Notes: a model not told the origin generated them from the sequence alone. A DNA stretch of 64,000 bases from Niastella soli (GCF_017742245.1 NZ_JAGHKO010000001.1:2323061-2387060), one strand, 5' to 3'; positions 28,231-37,422 are shown, numbered from the stretch's first letter. A program made the numbers and translations.

Positions 28231-29898
28231 TTATTTTTTATTCCTGTCCCAAACTTCGGTGAGGTTGGAAGAAATACCCAATTGCATTTGGGTAAAAGCT
28301 TCTGTAGGATGTTTTAAATTAATATGGTGGTTATAGCGGAAGAAGATCTTATTATTTGGTTGTCTTTTGCCAAAATACATTAAATTAATACTTGGCCGTA
28401 TCCAGGGTTCCCATTCGCGATTGCTGATGAAAGAACTGTGTTTTACTGATACAAATGATACAGGCAAAGAAAGGGTGATGGCAAAGTTGCGGTGACGTTC
28501 GATGGTGACAAGCGGTTCAATATAAATTTGATTTTGCGATACATTCCTTAAAACGGTATCAATTACCTGGACCCCCTTTTGCACCGTGTCATATACTTTT
28601 GAACCCATAAAATTATATCCGGCATTTAATTGTATACTGCTGAAGAGATGGTTGGGTTTAGGTGAAGAAAATCCCCGTATCAAATTAACTTTTAAGCCCA
28701 GGGAGTAGGTAGCCCGTTGTAACAATTCCTTCCTGCTTACACTATCATTGTTATATAAAGCGGTGCCTTTAAAGTCATTATCAAATTTTGATAATCCACC
28801 CTGAAAGGATATATAATGAAATGGAACAAGTGCCGTGCCTCTCACACTTTTTGTACGTGTTATGAATTTGGCATCTGCGGTAAATTGCGCCAGACCGTTG
28901 GCATCGCCGCTCAATCCTTTAATATCAGTGAAAACAGCCACATTGAAATAAGTATTTAATGAGGTGGATTCTCTTAACAAATAAACGCTATCTGTTTTAG
29001 TTGGGAGTAGGGTTATGTCAAAATCACCATATACAACATCATTATATGATCTGATAACGTTGTAATCTATTACATCGTCCAGAAAGATATATTTGAGGTT
29101 GGCTTGCGGATCATATTTTTGATTTTCCTGGTGTAGGATGCCTCTTCTATTTTCGTCTTTGTTCTCGTCTACAAACTCATCACCGATATGTACCAGGTCA
29201 ATAATATTGTTCTTATTTCGGAAAGTGCCTTTCTCTGTTTTTACAATTATTTCCAGAATAACCCCTTCTTTAACGGTCATATTAACTTCCCTGATCCTGG
29301 CGCTGTCTTTAAGTTGTCCTTTATTGTAGATTTTTGCCATACTACGCATTGACATAGTCGCAACAACCTCTAATGAATCGAGCTGTTTTGAAATAAGTGC
29401 CTGTCTTTCCATGATCAGATCATTTTCATTATTCTTAACGGTCTTTAAAGAATCAATTGTTTTATTTTGAGCATTGATATTAGCGTCCTTTGCTAAAATT
29501 TCCGCATTCTTATTTAGTATAATACTATCCAGGCTGTTTGCAGTACTGTCTTTTGCTTTAATGGCAGTAACAAGATTTATTTCTTTTACTTTTTGTTTGT
29601 CAATTGCCATTCGTTTCCTTTTATACTCGTTCTCCAGCGCGGCATTTTCGACTTCAGTTTTATTACTTTTGTCTTTTAACTGCTGGATCTTGTCATTTAT
29701 CTCTTTGACTTCATTTGTTGCGGCATCTAATTGTCGATTAGCCTCAAGGAGCAATTTGTTCTTAACTTCCAATTCCTGCGTTTTTGCCTGAATTGCCTGA
29801 ATTGTAGAATCAATCTTTGAGGAGTCTTTGGCTACCTGTTGCGCTTTCAAATTGGAAAACAGGTGTGAAATAATAAATAATAATAGAAGATTTTTCAT
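28231..29898 (-). CDS. Envelope protein with long coiled coil and C-terminal beta-rich domain, unknown function
   Basis: 555 aa. A Sec signal (LLLLFIISHLFSNLKAQQ) is followed by about 180 residues of Lys/Glu/Asn-rich heptads (VKNKLLLEANRQLDAATNEV ... IQQLKDKSNKTEVENAALEN), a predicted coiled coil. From about residue 210 a beta-rich region begins; the last 250 residues show alternating strands ending in aromatic positions (RATYSLGLKVNLIRGF, SIQLNAGYNF, AITLSLPVSFVSV, KIFFRYNHHINL), which suggests an outer-membrane barrel. This could tether peptidoglycan or other proteins to the outer membrane. I do not recognise a named family. Single-gene unit. Confidence 0.7.
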   Translation of the reverse strand: MKNLLLLFIISHLFSNLKAQQVAKDSSKIDSTIQAIQAKTQELEVKNKLLLEANRQLDAATNEVKEINDKIQQLKDKSNKTEVENAALENEYKRKRMAIDKQKVKEINLVTAIKAKDSTANSLDSIILNKNAEILAKDANINAQNKTIDSLKTVKNNENDLIMERQALISKQLDSLEVVATMSMRSMAKIYNKGQLKDSARIREVNMTVKEGVILEIIVKTEKGTFRNKNNIIDLVHIGDEFVDENKDENRRGILHQENQKYDPQANLKYIFLDDVIDYNVIRSYNDVVYGDFDITLLPTKTDSVYLLRESTSLNTYFNVAVFTDIKGLSGDANGLAQFTADAKFITRTKSVRGTALVPFHYISFQGGLSKFDNDFKGTALYNNDSVSRKELLQRATYSLGLKVNLIRGFSSPKPNHLFSSIQLNAGYNFMGSKVYDTVQKGVQVIDTVLRNVSQNQIYIEPLVTIERHRNFAITLSLPVSFVSVKHSSFISNREWEPWIRPSINLMYFGKRQPNNKIFFRYNHHINLKHPTEAFTQMQLGISSNLTEVWDRNKK

Positions 29899-30010
29899 AC
29901 AGTTGTTTTGGGGTATTTGAATGGGCCAAAACTACTATATGTGTCCCCTGCCATACAACCGTGAAAAAACCCATTTTACAGTAAGGTAATGTTGCAGGTA
30001 CGCGATTGGC

Positions 30011-31123
30011 ATGGAATTTTTGTTGTTGAGCCAAAATAATAATATGCCGTGGTGGGATAGGATCATATTGGGCAACACACTTTTAAACTGGTTTATTGCC
30101 ATTGGGGTTATTGTGGTTTCCTGGGCCGTGATCCGCATAGGTCGGGTTGTACTGTTAAAACGGTTTAAAACTTTTTCTGCCAGAACGCGTACTACGCTAG
30201 ATGATTTTATTGTGCACCTCACCGAAGGCGCATTGGTACCCGCGTTATACCTGGGCACCTTGTATGCAGGCATTTCTTACCTTACAGTAAGTGCGAAAGT
30301 GAACAGACTGTTGCACATTGCCGTAATGGTAGTGGTAACGTTTATTATCATTAAGACCATCACTTCGGCCCTCAACTATTTGATCAACCATGCACTGGGC
30401 AATGATGCCGGAGACGTTGAAAAAAAGCGGCAGGCGCGGGGAATTATTCTTATCATAAATATTGTATTATGGATCCTTGCGTTGGTATTCCTTGTAAACA
30501 ACCTCGGTTATAATATTACTTCTGTAGTAACCGGGCTGGGTATTGGTGGCGTAGCCATTGCCCTGGCCTCGCAAGCTATCCTGGGCGATCTGTTCAACTA
30601 TTTTGTGATCTTTTTCGACAAGCCCTTTGAAGTAGGCGACTTCATTATTGTAGATGATAAAATGGGTGCTGTAGAATATATAGGGGTGAAGAGCACACGC
30701 ATCAGAACGTTAAGCGGGGAGCAATTGATTTGTTCCAATACCAACCTGGTGAATGCCCGCATACATAATTACAAAAGAATGGAAACGCGGCGAGTGGTGT
30801 TCAATTTTAATATCGTATATAATACGTCGCCAGAAAAAGTGGCTAAGATCCCTGGGATGATAAAAGAAATAATTCAGGCGCAGGAGACCACCCGGTTCGA
30901 TCGCGCTCATTTTTCAGCGTTCGGGCAATTCAGTTTAACCTTTGAAGTGGTGTATTATATTTTAAGCGCCGAGTATAATTTGTATATGGACAGGCAGCAG
31001 GCTATTTACCTGGCCATCCTGAGTGCATTTAAAAAAGAGAACATTCATTTCGCCCTACCCACCCAAACGTTGTTGTTTAACAGCGGGCCGTTTGCCGCAA
31101 ATGCTGAGGTGAAAACCAGTTAA
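30011..31123 (+). CDS. MscS-family mechanosensitive ion channel
   Basis: 370 aa (359 if the ATG at 30044 is used). Hydrophobic helices lie at about residues 25-45, 75-95, 100-120 and 145-165. The pore helix and beta domain are signalled by NIVLWILALVFLVNNLGYNI, then VTGLGIGGVAIALASQAILG, the Gly/Ala-rich TM3 of MscS, and DLFNYFVIFFDKPFEVGDFI, the start of the cytoplasmic beta domain. These channels open on membrane tension to release osmolytes during hypo-osmotic shock. It stands alone, divergent from the coiled-coil gene. Confidence 0.93.
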   Translation: MEFLLLSQNNNMPWWDRIILGNTLLNWFIAIGVIVVSWAVIRIGRVVLLKRFKTFSARTRTTLDDFIVHLTEGALVPALYLGTLYAGISYLTVSAKVNRLLHIAVMVVVTFIIIKTITSALNYLINHALGNDAGDVEKKRQARGIILIINIVLWILALVFLVNNLGYNITSVVTGLGIGGVAIALASQAILGDLFNYFVIFFDKPFEVGDFIIVDDKMGAVEYIGVKSTRIRTLSGEQLICSNTNLVNARIHNYKRMETRRVVFNFNIVYNTSPEKVAKIPGMIKEIIQAQETTRFDRAHFSAFGQFSLTFEVVYYILSAEYNLYMDRQQAIYLAILSAFKKENIHFALPTQTLLFNSGPFAANAEVKTS

Positions 31124-31146
31124 ATATAGCTGTAGAAACAATTCCC

Positions 31147-31806
31147 CTATCTGGAAATTAAATGTAGTAACAGAATTAAGTTAATGGCCATGCAAACCGA
31201 AGCCAGTATCATGATAATGCGGCCATGCATGCGGCTCCATTGGTCGTACATTTTTACGGTACTGCCATCCTTTAAGGTTTTTTTTGCCTGGTTAACAACA
31301 AGCCCGCTAAGAAAACCGGCAATAGCCAGGTAAAAGAAATAAGATGCTCCCAACAGGCTGACAATATAACCCAGCAGGATCCAGATCAATTCCAGCCGCA
31401 CGGGTTTAAAATTATCCGAATGAATAGAAGGAAGGGTTACAGGGGCCTGTAATCTTTCAGATAATATCTCAGTAGCCACTTGCAGGTCGTAAGCGTTCCA
31501 GCCATCGGGGTGATGAATGATCTCCTGCAATTCGCTGACAGAATATGATTGCATCAGGTGTTCAAATCCTGGTTGCGCCAAATCCTGTTTAGCCTGATCG
31601 GCGAGCAGATGATTTACGTGATTGAATTTTTCTTTAGGGATTTGCAAGGTAAACATGGCATCAACCACTGCGCCCAGATATACTTTGTCGAGCTGGTTTA
31701 CCTCATGCTCAAGCGCATAAGGAATATGGTGCTTTTGTAACAGCGAAATCAGGAACTGTGCGTCATCAGGCGAATAGAACCTTGAATAAGTAGCATATTG
31801 TAGCAT
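31147..31806 (-). CDS. Membrane protein with an N-terminal DUF2007-like domain
   Basis: 219 aa. The first 75 residues (YSRFYSPDDAQFLISLLQKH, YLGAVVDAMFTLQIPKEKF) resemble the small ferredoxin-like domain of putative signal-transducing proteins (DUF2007). A linker with a short helical segment (VSELQEIIHHPDGWNAYDLQ) resembles sequences that follow it in related Bacteroidota proteins. Two or three membrane helices are present at about 140-170 and 195-215. No catalytic motif is visible. The role is unknown; convergent with mscS. Confidence 0.6.
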   Translation of the reverse strand: MLQYATYSRFYSPDDAQFLISLLQKHHIPYALEHEVNQLDKVYLGAVVDAMFTLQIPKEKFNHVNHLLADQAKQDLAQPGFEHLMQSYSVSELQEIIHHPDGWNAYDLQVATEILSERLQAPVTLPSIHSDNFKPVRLELIWILLGYIVSLLGASYFFYLAIAGFLSGLVVNQAKKTLKDGSTVKMYDQWSRMHGRIIMILASVCMAINLILLLHLISR

Positions 31807-31922
31807 AGGAACCTGGGTATGGCCACAAGTTACATAAATTTGCAGGAAGAGGAAGACTGCTGCGAGGAAGAAATCATCAAATTATTGTAAAAAGTTGTAA
31901 AGGAATTATAAATATTGCTGCC

Positions 31923-32549
31923 ATGAAGAAGAAAGCCATCATTTTCGACCTGGACAACACCATTTTTTCTGTATACAGCATTGGCAATGCCCTGTTTGCA
32001 CCCTTGTTTGAATTGATTGAACAGGACGGTACGCAACAGCAGCACATGAACAACATCAGGGATGAAGTGATGCGCAGGCCTTTTCAGCAAATTGCAAATG
32101 ACTATCAGTTTGATGAGGAGTTGGCAACTAAAAGCATTAAGTTATTGAAACAGCTGGTATACAATGCGCCTATAGAGCCGTTTGAAGATTATGCCCTGGT
32201 GAAGCAATTAACTATTGATAAATTTCTGGTGACCACCGGTTTCCTGAACATGCAACAAAGCAAGGTAGATAGAATGGGATTGCAGAATGACTTCAAAGAA
32301 ATACATATTGTTGATCCTTCCACCTCCAACAAAACCAAGAAAGATGTGTTTGAAGATATTATACTACGGCATCAGTATGCAAAAGAAGTTGTATTGGTAA
32401 TTGGCGACGACTTAAATTCTGAAATAAAAGCAGCGCAGGAATTGGGCATAGATGCGGTGTGGTATGACAAGTATGAACGATATGAACCCAAGCCTCACTT
32501 AATAAAGATAGCTAACTACCAGCAGTTGGTTGACATGCTGCGTTTCTAA
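31923..32549 (+). CDS. HAD-superfamily hydrolase
   Basis: 208 aa, cytoplasmic. Motif I is IIFDLDNTIF with nucleophile Asp9 and acid Asp11; motif II is the Thr of LVTTGF; motif III is VLVIGDDLNSEIKAAQELGI, carrying the Mg-binding Asp pair. The cap region between about 20 and 95 is alpha-helical (subclass I). Proteins of this type are phosphatases acting on phosphorylated metabolites; the substrate cannot be told. Independent gene. Confidence 0.9.
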   Translation: MKKKAIIFDLDNTIFSVYSIGNALFAPLFELIEQDGTQQQHMNNIRDEVMRRPFQQIANDYQFDEELATKSIKLLKQLVYNAPIEPFEDYALVKQLTIDKFLVTTGFLNMQQSKVDRMGLQNDFKEIHIVDPSTSNKTKKDVFEDIILRHQYAKEVVLVIGDDLNSEIKAAQELGIDAVWYDKYERYEPKPHLIKIANYQQLVDMLRF

Positions 32550-32577
32550 AATTGCACGTTTTGGCGAAAGTTCAAAG

Positions 32578-32931
32578 TTAATCAGCCCCATTAAAGTCGA
32601 CAGATACATTTTCATTACTTACATTCATTGATAACAGAAAATCATACCATTCCTTATCAGCGCAATAAGAAATAAGTAAAGTATCGGCAGATGTATCATT
32701 AGGGATTTCAATAGCTGTTACTTCATTTATTTTCACTGAGATCGCTAAACTACTGTTTAGGGTGATATGGGCATACATGCCATCGGCAATATTGCCTGAT
32801 ACAATATTGCCCAATAAAGCAAAATATAACCTTTCAGGAATTCCAAATGAGCTTACCGCATGGAATTCGGAAGAATCACTGGTTGTATTTGACATGGGAC
32901 CGGGGTTATGCAGTTCGTTAATAGGGGCCAA
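32578..32931 (-). CDS. Hypothetical protein
   Basis: 117 aa, or 105 aa from the ATG at 32895. Leu/Ser/Ala-rich with predicted strands (YAHITLNSSLAISVKINEVT, ADTLLISYCADKEWYDFLLS) and no signal peptide. I do not recognise a family. It is convergent with the HAD gene and divergent from the Crp-like regulator 66 bases away. Its composition resembles coding sequence, but without homologues to compare the call is tentative. Confidence 0.45.
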   Translation of the reverse strand: MAPINELHNPGPMSNTTSDSSEFHAVSSFGIPERLYFALLGNIVSGNIADGMYAHITLNSSLAISVKINEVTAIEIPNDTSADTLLISYCADKEWYDFLLSMNVSNENVSVDFNGAD

Positions 32932-32997
32932 AGTTAACTAACGGCCAGATTAAAGTTTGTAATTAATTTTATATTTTAGTGCGATTATTATTAAAGA

Positions 32998-33594
32998 ATG
33001 CAATTACCCCCATACTATCAACGGTTAAGTAAGAAGTATCCCCTGGTAACAGCCGAAGAATGGGAGATGCTGGATATCATAGCTACCGTGCGGTATATCC
33101 GAAAGGGCGAGGACTTTTTGCGCTATGGAAAGATCGCCAGGTATTCGGCGTTTGTATTGAGCGGACAGTTTAAATTCAGTCTGCTGAATGATGAAGGGGC
33201 TGAGAAGATCGTGAAGTTTAGTTTTACCGATGATTTTCTGGCAAATTGTGAAAGCTTTCATAAAAAAGCGCCTTCGAATGTTTGTATCACCGCGCTGGAA
33301 GATTCAGTGATCCTGCGCATTAATACAAAAAAGCTGCAGCCGTTGTACGATCAACACCGTAATCTGTTGCATGTGAATTTACAATTGTACCAGGAGCTCA
33401 TGGAGCAACAGGCCGAACACCAGTATATTCTTTCATTAAAAAGTCCTATCCAGCGCTACCGGTTCTTGCTGGAGCACCGGCCGGCGATCATTGAGAAGAT
33501 CTCGCTTACCAATATTGCGCGGTACCTATATATAAGCCGCGAAGCATTGAGCCGGGCCAGGATCTTACTCTCGGGCCGCAAATTTTGTGATTGA
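32998..33594 (+). CDS. Crp/Fnr-family transcriptional regulator
   Basis: 198 aa. Residues about 20-120 are a cyclic-nucleotide-binding beta-roll (RYIRKGEDFLRYGKIARYSA, FVLSGQFKFSLLNDEGAEKI); the canonical cAMP phosphate cassette is not evident, as in many Bacteroidota members. A dimerisation helix (about 120-140) leads to a short winged helix-turn-helix, ISLTNIARYLYISREALSRA, near the C-terminus. It probably controls nearby or stress genes. Its end overlaps the frame of the following hydrolase region, which suggests one transcript. Confidence 0.85.
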   Translation: MQLPPYYQRLSKKYPLVTAEEWEMLDIIATVRYIRKGEDFLRYGKIARYSAFVLSGQFKFSLLNDEGAEKIVKFSFTDDFLANCESFHKKAPSNVCITALEDSVILRINTKKLQPLYDQHRNLLHVNLQLYQELMEQQAEHQYILSLKSPIQRYRFLLEHRPAIIEKISLTNIARYLYISREALSRARILLSGRKFCD

Positions 33595-33641
33595 GATCAC
33601 GGCCCCCCGTTTTCGATGCCGATAGATTTGCTGAAAAAAGT

Positions 33642-34340
33642 ATGAAGCAAAGTTTGGTATTGTTACATGGCTTATTTGGCGGGTTGAGTAACTGGCATGG
33701 AGTAATAGCGCATTTTCAGGCGGATTATGAACTGCATATCCCCGAGCTGCCCATTTTCGATAAGCACAGCGGCGACCCGTTGGCCTACCTTACCGATTAC
33801 CTGGAGTTTTATATAAATAAGAATAGCTTGACCAATGTAGTGCTAGTAGGCAATTCACTTGGCGGGCACGTGGCCATTTTATATACCCATCGTCATCCTG
33901 AAAATGTAAGCCGGTTGATCCTGACTGGCAGTTCTGGCTTGTATGAAAACACCAGTATGGGTGGTTATCCCCGCCGGAGCAGTTATGAATACATCCAGGA
34001 GCGGGTAGCGTATACCTTTTATGATCCTGCTGTTGCCACTAAGTCACTGGTTGATGAGGTCTTCACCATTACCAGCGATGCCCGTAAGTGTATGAGTATT
34101 GTACGCACCGCTAAATCGGCTCAACGCCATTATGTAGCCGACCTCTTGCCCACTATTAAAACACCTGCTCTATTAATATGGGGAGAAGATGATAAGATAA
34201 CCCCGCCACATGTAGCACGCGAGTTCGGGCACTATTTGCCCAATGCTTCTTTGGTGATGCTTAAACAATGCGGTCATGCGCCAATGATGGAAAGGCCGGC
34301 TGATTTTAATGAAGTGGTAGAGGCGTGGTTAGGGGAGTAA
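33642..34340 (+). CDS. Alpha/beta hydrolase
   Basis: About 232 aa from the ATG at 33642; the longer frame from 33591 adds 17 residues before the first beta-strand and is less likely. The oxyanion motif is VLLHGLFGG, the nucleophile elbow GNSLGG (Ser72), the acid lies in LLIWGEDDKITPP, and the His in KQCGHAPMMERP. Cytoplasmic esterase or C-C hydrolase type (MhpC-like fold). It directly follows the Crp/Fnr regulator. Substrate unknown. Confidence 0.9.
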   Translation: MKQSLVLLHGLFGGLSNWHGVIAHFQADYELHIPELPIFDKHSGDPLAYLTDYLEFYINKNSLTNVVLVGNSLGGHVAILYTHRHPENVSRLILTGSSGLYENTSMGGYPRRSSYEYIQERVAYTFYDPAVATKSLVDEVFTITSDARKCMSIVRTAKSAQRHYVADLLPTIKTPALLIWGEDDKITPPHVAREFGHYLPNASLVMLKQCGHAPMMERPADFNEVVEAWLGE

Positions 34341-34521
34341 AAATTTGTACTCTCAAAAATTACTATTGTACTCTGTTAAAAAACTTACCCAACGGTTTGG
34401 TCTATAACACAATTCTGACTGTTTATATATAAGGGTTATTTCATCGGTTATCAGCAAACGATCAGTATCGATTGAAATTAATCATTTTGAAACCATTCAC
34501 ATTGCAATTTCAGACAAACCG

Positions 34522-35271
34522 GTGAAGTATTATAATTTGGATGTGATTATATCGGTAGGGTACCGGGTAAAGTCGCCTCGCGGCACCCAATTCCGAATTT
34601 GGGCCAACAAAGTATTAAAAGATTATCTGGTTAAAGGCTATACAGTAAATGAACAACGTCTCCGCGATCAAGCTAAACAGCTGGAAGAGCTAAAGCAAAC
34701 GGTTAAGTTATTGGGAAATGTGGTCGGTAATCATGAACTGAGCTCTGAAGAGGCTACTGGTCTGTTAAAAGTGGTCACTGATTATACCTATGCCCTGGAT
34801 GTGCTGGACCAATATGACCACCAGGTACTTGAAATTCATGCAACAACATCAGCAGAGTTATATATAATTACCTATGACGAGGCCATGTTGGCCATAAAGG
34901 GATTGCGGGACAAGTTTGGCGGCAGCTCGTTGTTTGGTAATGAGAAAGATGAATCTTTTCAAGGGTCCTTAGCTGCTATCTATCAAACATTCGATGGGCA
35001 TTATGTTTATCCTAGTATAGAAGAAAAAGCAGCTAATCTGCTATACTTTGTAATAAAGAATCATTCTTTTTCGGATGGAAATAAACGCATAGCAGCCTTC
35101 CTATTTGTATGGTTCATGGAGAAGAATAATATTTTGTATAGGGTAGATGGCTCTAAAAGAATAGCAGATAACGCGCTCGTCGCAATCACCTTAATGATTG
35201 CTGAAAGCAAACCTGAAGAGAAAGAAATGATGACTAAGGTGGTGGTGAATTTGATCAATTTGAAGAATTAG
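34522..35271 (+). CDS. Fic/DOC-domain protein with truncated RhuM-type N-terminus
   Basis: The called start is a GTG at 34522 (249 aa), but the frame is open from 34408 and still encodes TIHIAISDKPVKYYNLDVII, which matches the interior of RhuM-family proteins. The helix-turn-helix that normally precedes it is missing, so the 5' end looks lost. Residues 1-70 are RhuM (VGYRVKSPRGTQFRIWANKV). Residues about 80-245 are a Fic domain with catalytic loop HSFSDGNKR (His181 to Arg189). Fic enzymes transfer AMP or another nucleotide group to target proteins and often act as toxins. The second Fic gene at 35596 is nearly identical over this domain. Whether this copy is translated is uncertain. Confidence 0.75.
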   Translation: MKYYNLDVIISVGYRVKSPRGTQFRIWANKVLKDYLVKGYTVNEQRLRDQAKQLEELKQTVKLLGNVVGNHELSSEEATGLLKVVTDYTYALDVLDQYDHQVLEIHATTSAELYIITYDEAMLAIKGLRDKFGGSSLFGNEKDESFQGSLAAIYQTFDGHYVYPSIEEKAANLLYFVIKNHSFSDGNKRIAAFLFVWFMEKNNILYRVDGSKRIADNALVAITLMIAESKPEEKEMMTKVVVNLINLKN

Positions 35272-35272
35272 C

Positions 35273-35546
35273 AACTGTTCGGAATTTCCGCACAGTTCAA
35301 ATTTGATGCACCAAAAAGCAAATTCGGAATTTCCGAATTTGCTGACATTGTTTCAGTTGTTGCATTTTATGCAACAACTGAAAGTGTCGAAAAAGCATTA
35401 TGCAGATTGTGCATATTGCAATGGGAAACTATCAAGGAATCCTTGAAGGTTCAAAAAGACTCCAGCAGGAAATGTAATGTGCAAATATTGCACATTACAA
35501 TATCCCCTTGAACTTGTGCAACTTCTGCACAAGTTCAAGGGGATAT
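35273..35546. repeat. Array of six consecutive hairpins between two Fic genes
   Basis: Perfect or near-perfect inverted repeats follow one another: 35273-35297 (12-bp stem, one mismatch), 35318-35342 (12 bp), 35351-35383 (15 bp, loop TTT), 35399-35415 (6 bp), 35473-35499 (12 bp, loop ATA) and 35500-35546 (21 bp perfect, loop ACTTC). A short CAAGGAATCCTTG palindrome is at 35433. The sequences differ, so this is not a repeat of one unit. The frame of the upstream Fic gene stays open for about 83 codons past its TAG through this region. Confidence 0.85.
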
Positions 35547-35595
35547 TTGATTACAGGTTTAAGAAAAAGGCTATCTTTCGACAGCAATTTATAAT

Positions 35596-36147
35596 ATGAG
35601 CCATAATTTCCACGCCACCCCTGAAGATGTAGCCACCCTCCTGAAAGTAGTTACAGATTATACCTATGCATTAGATATACTGGACCAGTATGATCACCAG
35701 GTGCTTTCAATTAGCAATACAACCGAGGAAGAGCTATATAAAATAAATTATAAAGAGGCCATGTGGGCCATAAACGGACTGCGTGAAAAGTTTGGAGGTA
35801 GTGCCTTATTTGGTAATGAAAAAGACGAATCCTTCCAGGGATCATTAGCTGCTATATATCAAACCTTCGATGGGCAATATGTTTACCCCAGTATAGAAGA
35901 GAAAGCTGCCAATCTGTTATATTTTGTAGTGAAGAATCATTCCTTTTCCGATGGCAATAAACGCATAGCCGCGTTTTTGTTTGTATGGTTTATGGAGAAG
36001 AATAGTATTTTGTACCGGAAAGATGCGACTAAAAGGATAGCAGATAACGCGCTTGTAGCAATCACCCTAATGATTGCCGAAAGCAAGCCCGAGGAAAAAG
36101 AAATGATCATAATGGTGGTGGTTAGTTTAATTAATTCTGCGAACTAG
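35596..36147 (+). CDS. Fic/DOC-family protein (tandem paralogue)
   Basis: 183 aa, made of the Fic domain only. The catalytic loop HSFSDGNKR spans His115 to Arg123; the conserved NEKDESFQGSLAAIYQTFDG lies upstream and YVYPSIEEKAANLLYFVVKN leads into the loop. Most residues match the Fic half of the gene at 34522, so the pair arose by duplication. The short N-terminus (MSHNFHATPEDVA) lacks the RhuM part. Expected to modify a target protein by nucleotidylation; no antitoxin-like gene is evident next to it. It could be a toxin, or a regulator of another host process. Confidence 0.85.
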   Translation: MSHNFHATPEDVATLLKVVTDYTYALDILDQYDHQVLSISNTTEEELYKINYKEAMWAINGLREKFGGSALFGNEKDESFQGSLAAIYQTFDGQYVYPSIEEKAANLLYFVVKNHSFSDGNKRIAAFLFVWFMEKNSILYRKDATKRIADNALVAITLMIAESKPEEKEMIIMVVVSLINSAN

Positions 36148-36473
36148 GTATATATATACAAAGCCTACCCGATCCGAAGAACAAATAAACACCGCACTGA
36201 GTACACTCCTGTACTTGAAAAAAATATATATAATAACTGCGTCATATATTCGAATATTACATATATTTGATACAGCAATTTTATGCAACAATTAAGTGTC
36301 ACTAATAGTTGCAGCATCTTACGACTCCAATAATCCAGGCCCCCAACCCCTTCATTAAAATTTTAAGTTCATGTCTGCGTGAGGCTATGCCTTGCAGCTA
36401 ATCTTGTAATCGTTTAAAAGACTATTACCAGGTCATCTATTGCCAAATTGCAATTGATCATTAAACCTATATT
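36148..36473. other. Intergenic region without a gene
   Basis: AT-rich, about 325 bases. A TATATTTG box at 36262-36269 fits the Bacteroidota TAnnTTTG element, but no good TTTG lies 19-21 bases upstream. No hairpin with a T-tract and no credible ORF were seen. Confidence 0.5.
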
Positions 36474-36875
36474 ATGTTAGAGAAAGTAGTAGATATCAAT
36501 TTGTCGGTTAGTATTGTCGGACGGGAAATAATTGCCCGCCTTATATTCTCAAACAACACTGATAAGAGAATATTTCTTGATAAACTAACGATCTGCCATC
36601 ATAGTAATATTGAGCATAACTTATTTAAAGTCCTGGACAAGCAACGCAAGCGGGTTGATTATACAGGAGTAATGATAAAGCGGGACGTTACAAGGGAGGA
36701 TTTTGTTGAAGTGGAAGCAGGAGGGAGGATTGAAGAGTATATTATACTGGATCAGGTGTATAAAGTGAATAAGGGGAATAAATATACTATTCAATATTAC
36801 GCATATAACCCATCTTATAAAGAGATGTCGGAGTTTATGAGACTTGAATCAAATACTGTAGAGTTTAATTATTAA
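36474..36875 (+). CDS. Orphan beta-sandwich protein, copy 1 (M35-protease N-domain-like)
   Basis: 133 aa without a signal peptide. The pattern IARLIFSNNTDKRIFLDKL, then VDYTGVMIKRDV, DFVEVEAGGRIEEYIILDQV and KYTIQYYAY recalls the Ig-like N-terminal domain of M35 peptidyl-Lys metallopeptidases, in which a YxG...KR segment, a PGE-type turn and a final TVRY strand recur. No metal-binding HExxH is present, so it is not a protease. It has a paralogue 76 bases downstream and a remnant after that. It may be an inhibitor or binding domain acting in the cytoplasm. Function unknown; the resemblance is from memory and tentative. Confidence 0.65.
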   Translation: MLEKVVDINLSVSIVGREIIARLIFSNNTDKRIFLDKLTICHHSNIEHNLFKVLDKQRKRVDYTGVMIKRDVTREDFVEVEAGGRIEEYIILDQVYKVNKGNKYTIQYYAYNPSYKEMSEFMRLESNTVEFNY

Positions 36876-36950
36876 TTGCTCTTGTCCTGATCGGCAGCAT
36901 GAACAGGCAATAAGCATAATATGCCGCGGCAGTTTTAAATTTATAGTCGT

Positions 36951-37349
36951 ATGAAGAAAAAACATGTTGATGTTGATTTAACTTTTACAATAACAGGGAA
37001 CAAGTTACTAGCGCATTTGGTGTTTTCGAATAATACCCCAAAGAAACTTTGGGTGAACAAGTTCTTCATCTGTTACATGAACAGAATTAGGCGCAATTTA
37101 TTTAAGATTGTTGATGATCGTAATGGTATCGTTAAATATAGAGGTCCTGTTGATTTATATGTATCAGAGAGAAATTATCTGCCTTTGTATCCTGGTGAAA
37201 CGATTGAGTCCAGTATTGTTTTGAATGAAGTATACGAAATGAAAAGGGGAGTGAAATATACCATTCAATATTGGGCAATACATCCGGTTAATTATCACAG
37301 TTGGCAGATAAACAGGGTTGCCTCTGTTCCCATTGAGGTTATCTATTGA
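36951..37349 (+). CDS. Orphan beta-sandwich protein, copy 2
   Basis: 132 aa, clear paralogue of the gene at 36474: VDVDLTFTITGNKLLAHLVF corresponds to VDINLSVSIVGREIIARLIF, LFKIVDDRNGIVKYRGPVDL to LFKVLDKQRKRVDYTGVMIK, and KYTIQYWAIHP to KYTIQYYAYNP. Divergence is considerable, so the duplication is not recent. No signal peptide and no catalytic motif. Both genes could be transcribed together. A third, broken copy begins at 37423. Confidence 0.65.
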   Translation: MKKKHVDVDLTFTITGNKLLAHLVFSNNTPKKLWVNKFFICYMNRIRRNLFKIVDDRNGIVKYRGPVDLYVSERNYLPLYPGETIESSIVLNEVYEMKRGVKYTIQYWAIHPVNYHSWQINRVASVPIEVIY

Positions 37350-37422
37350 GGAAGGCCTGAAAATAACAGCCTGATTTATTGATGATACTAACCAATACAC
37401 TAACATTTTAAACAACAATAGT

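Noticed and set aside
35273-35546. CRISPR-like array
   Set aside because: Stems differ in sequence and length; no constant repeat with regular spacers, and no cas genes.
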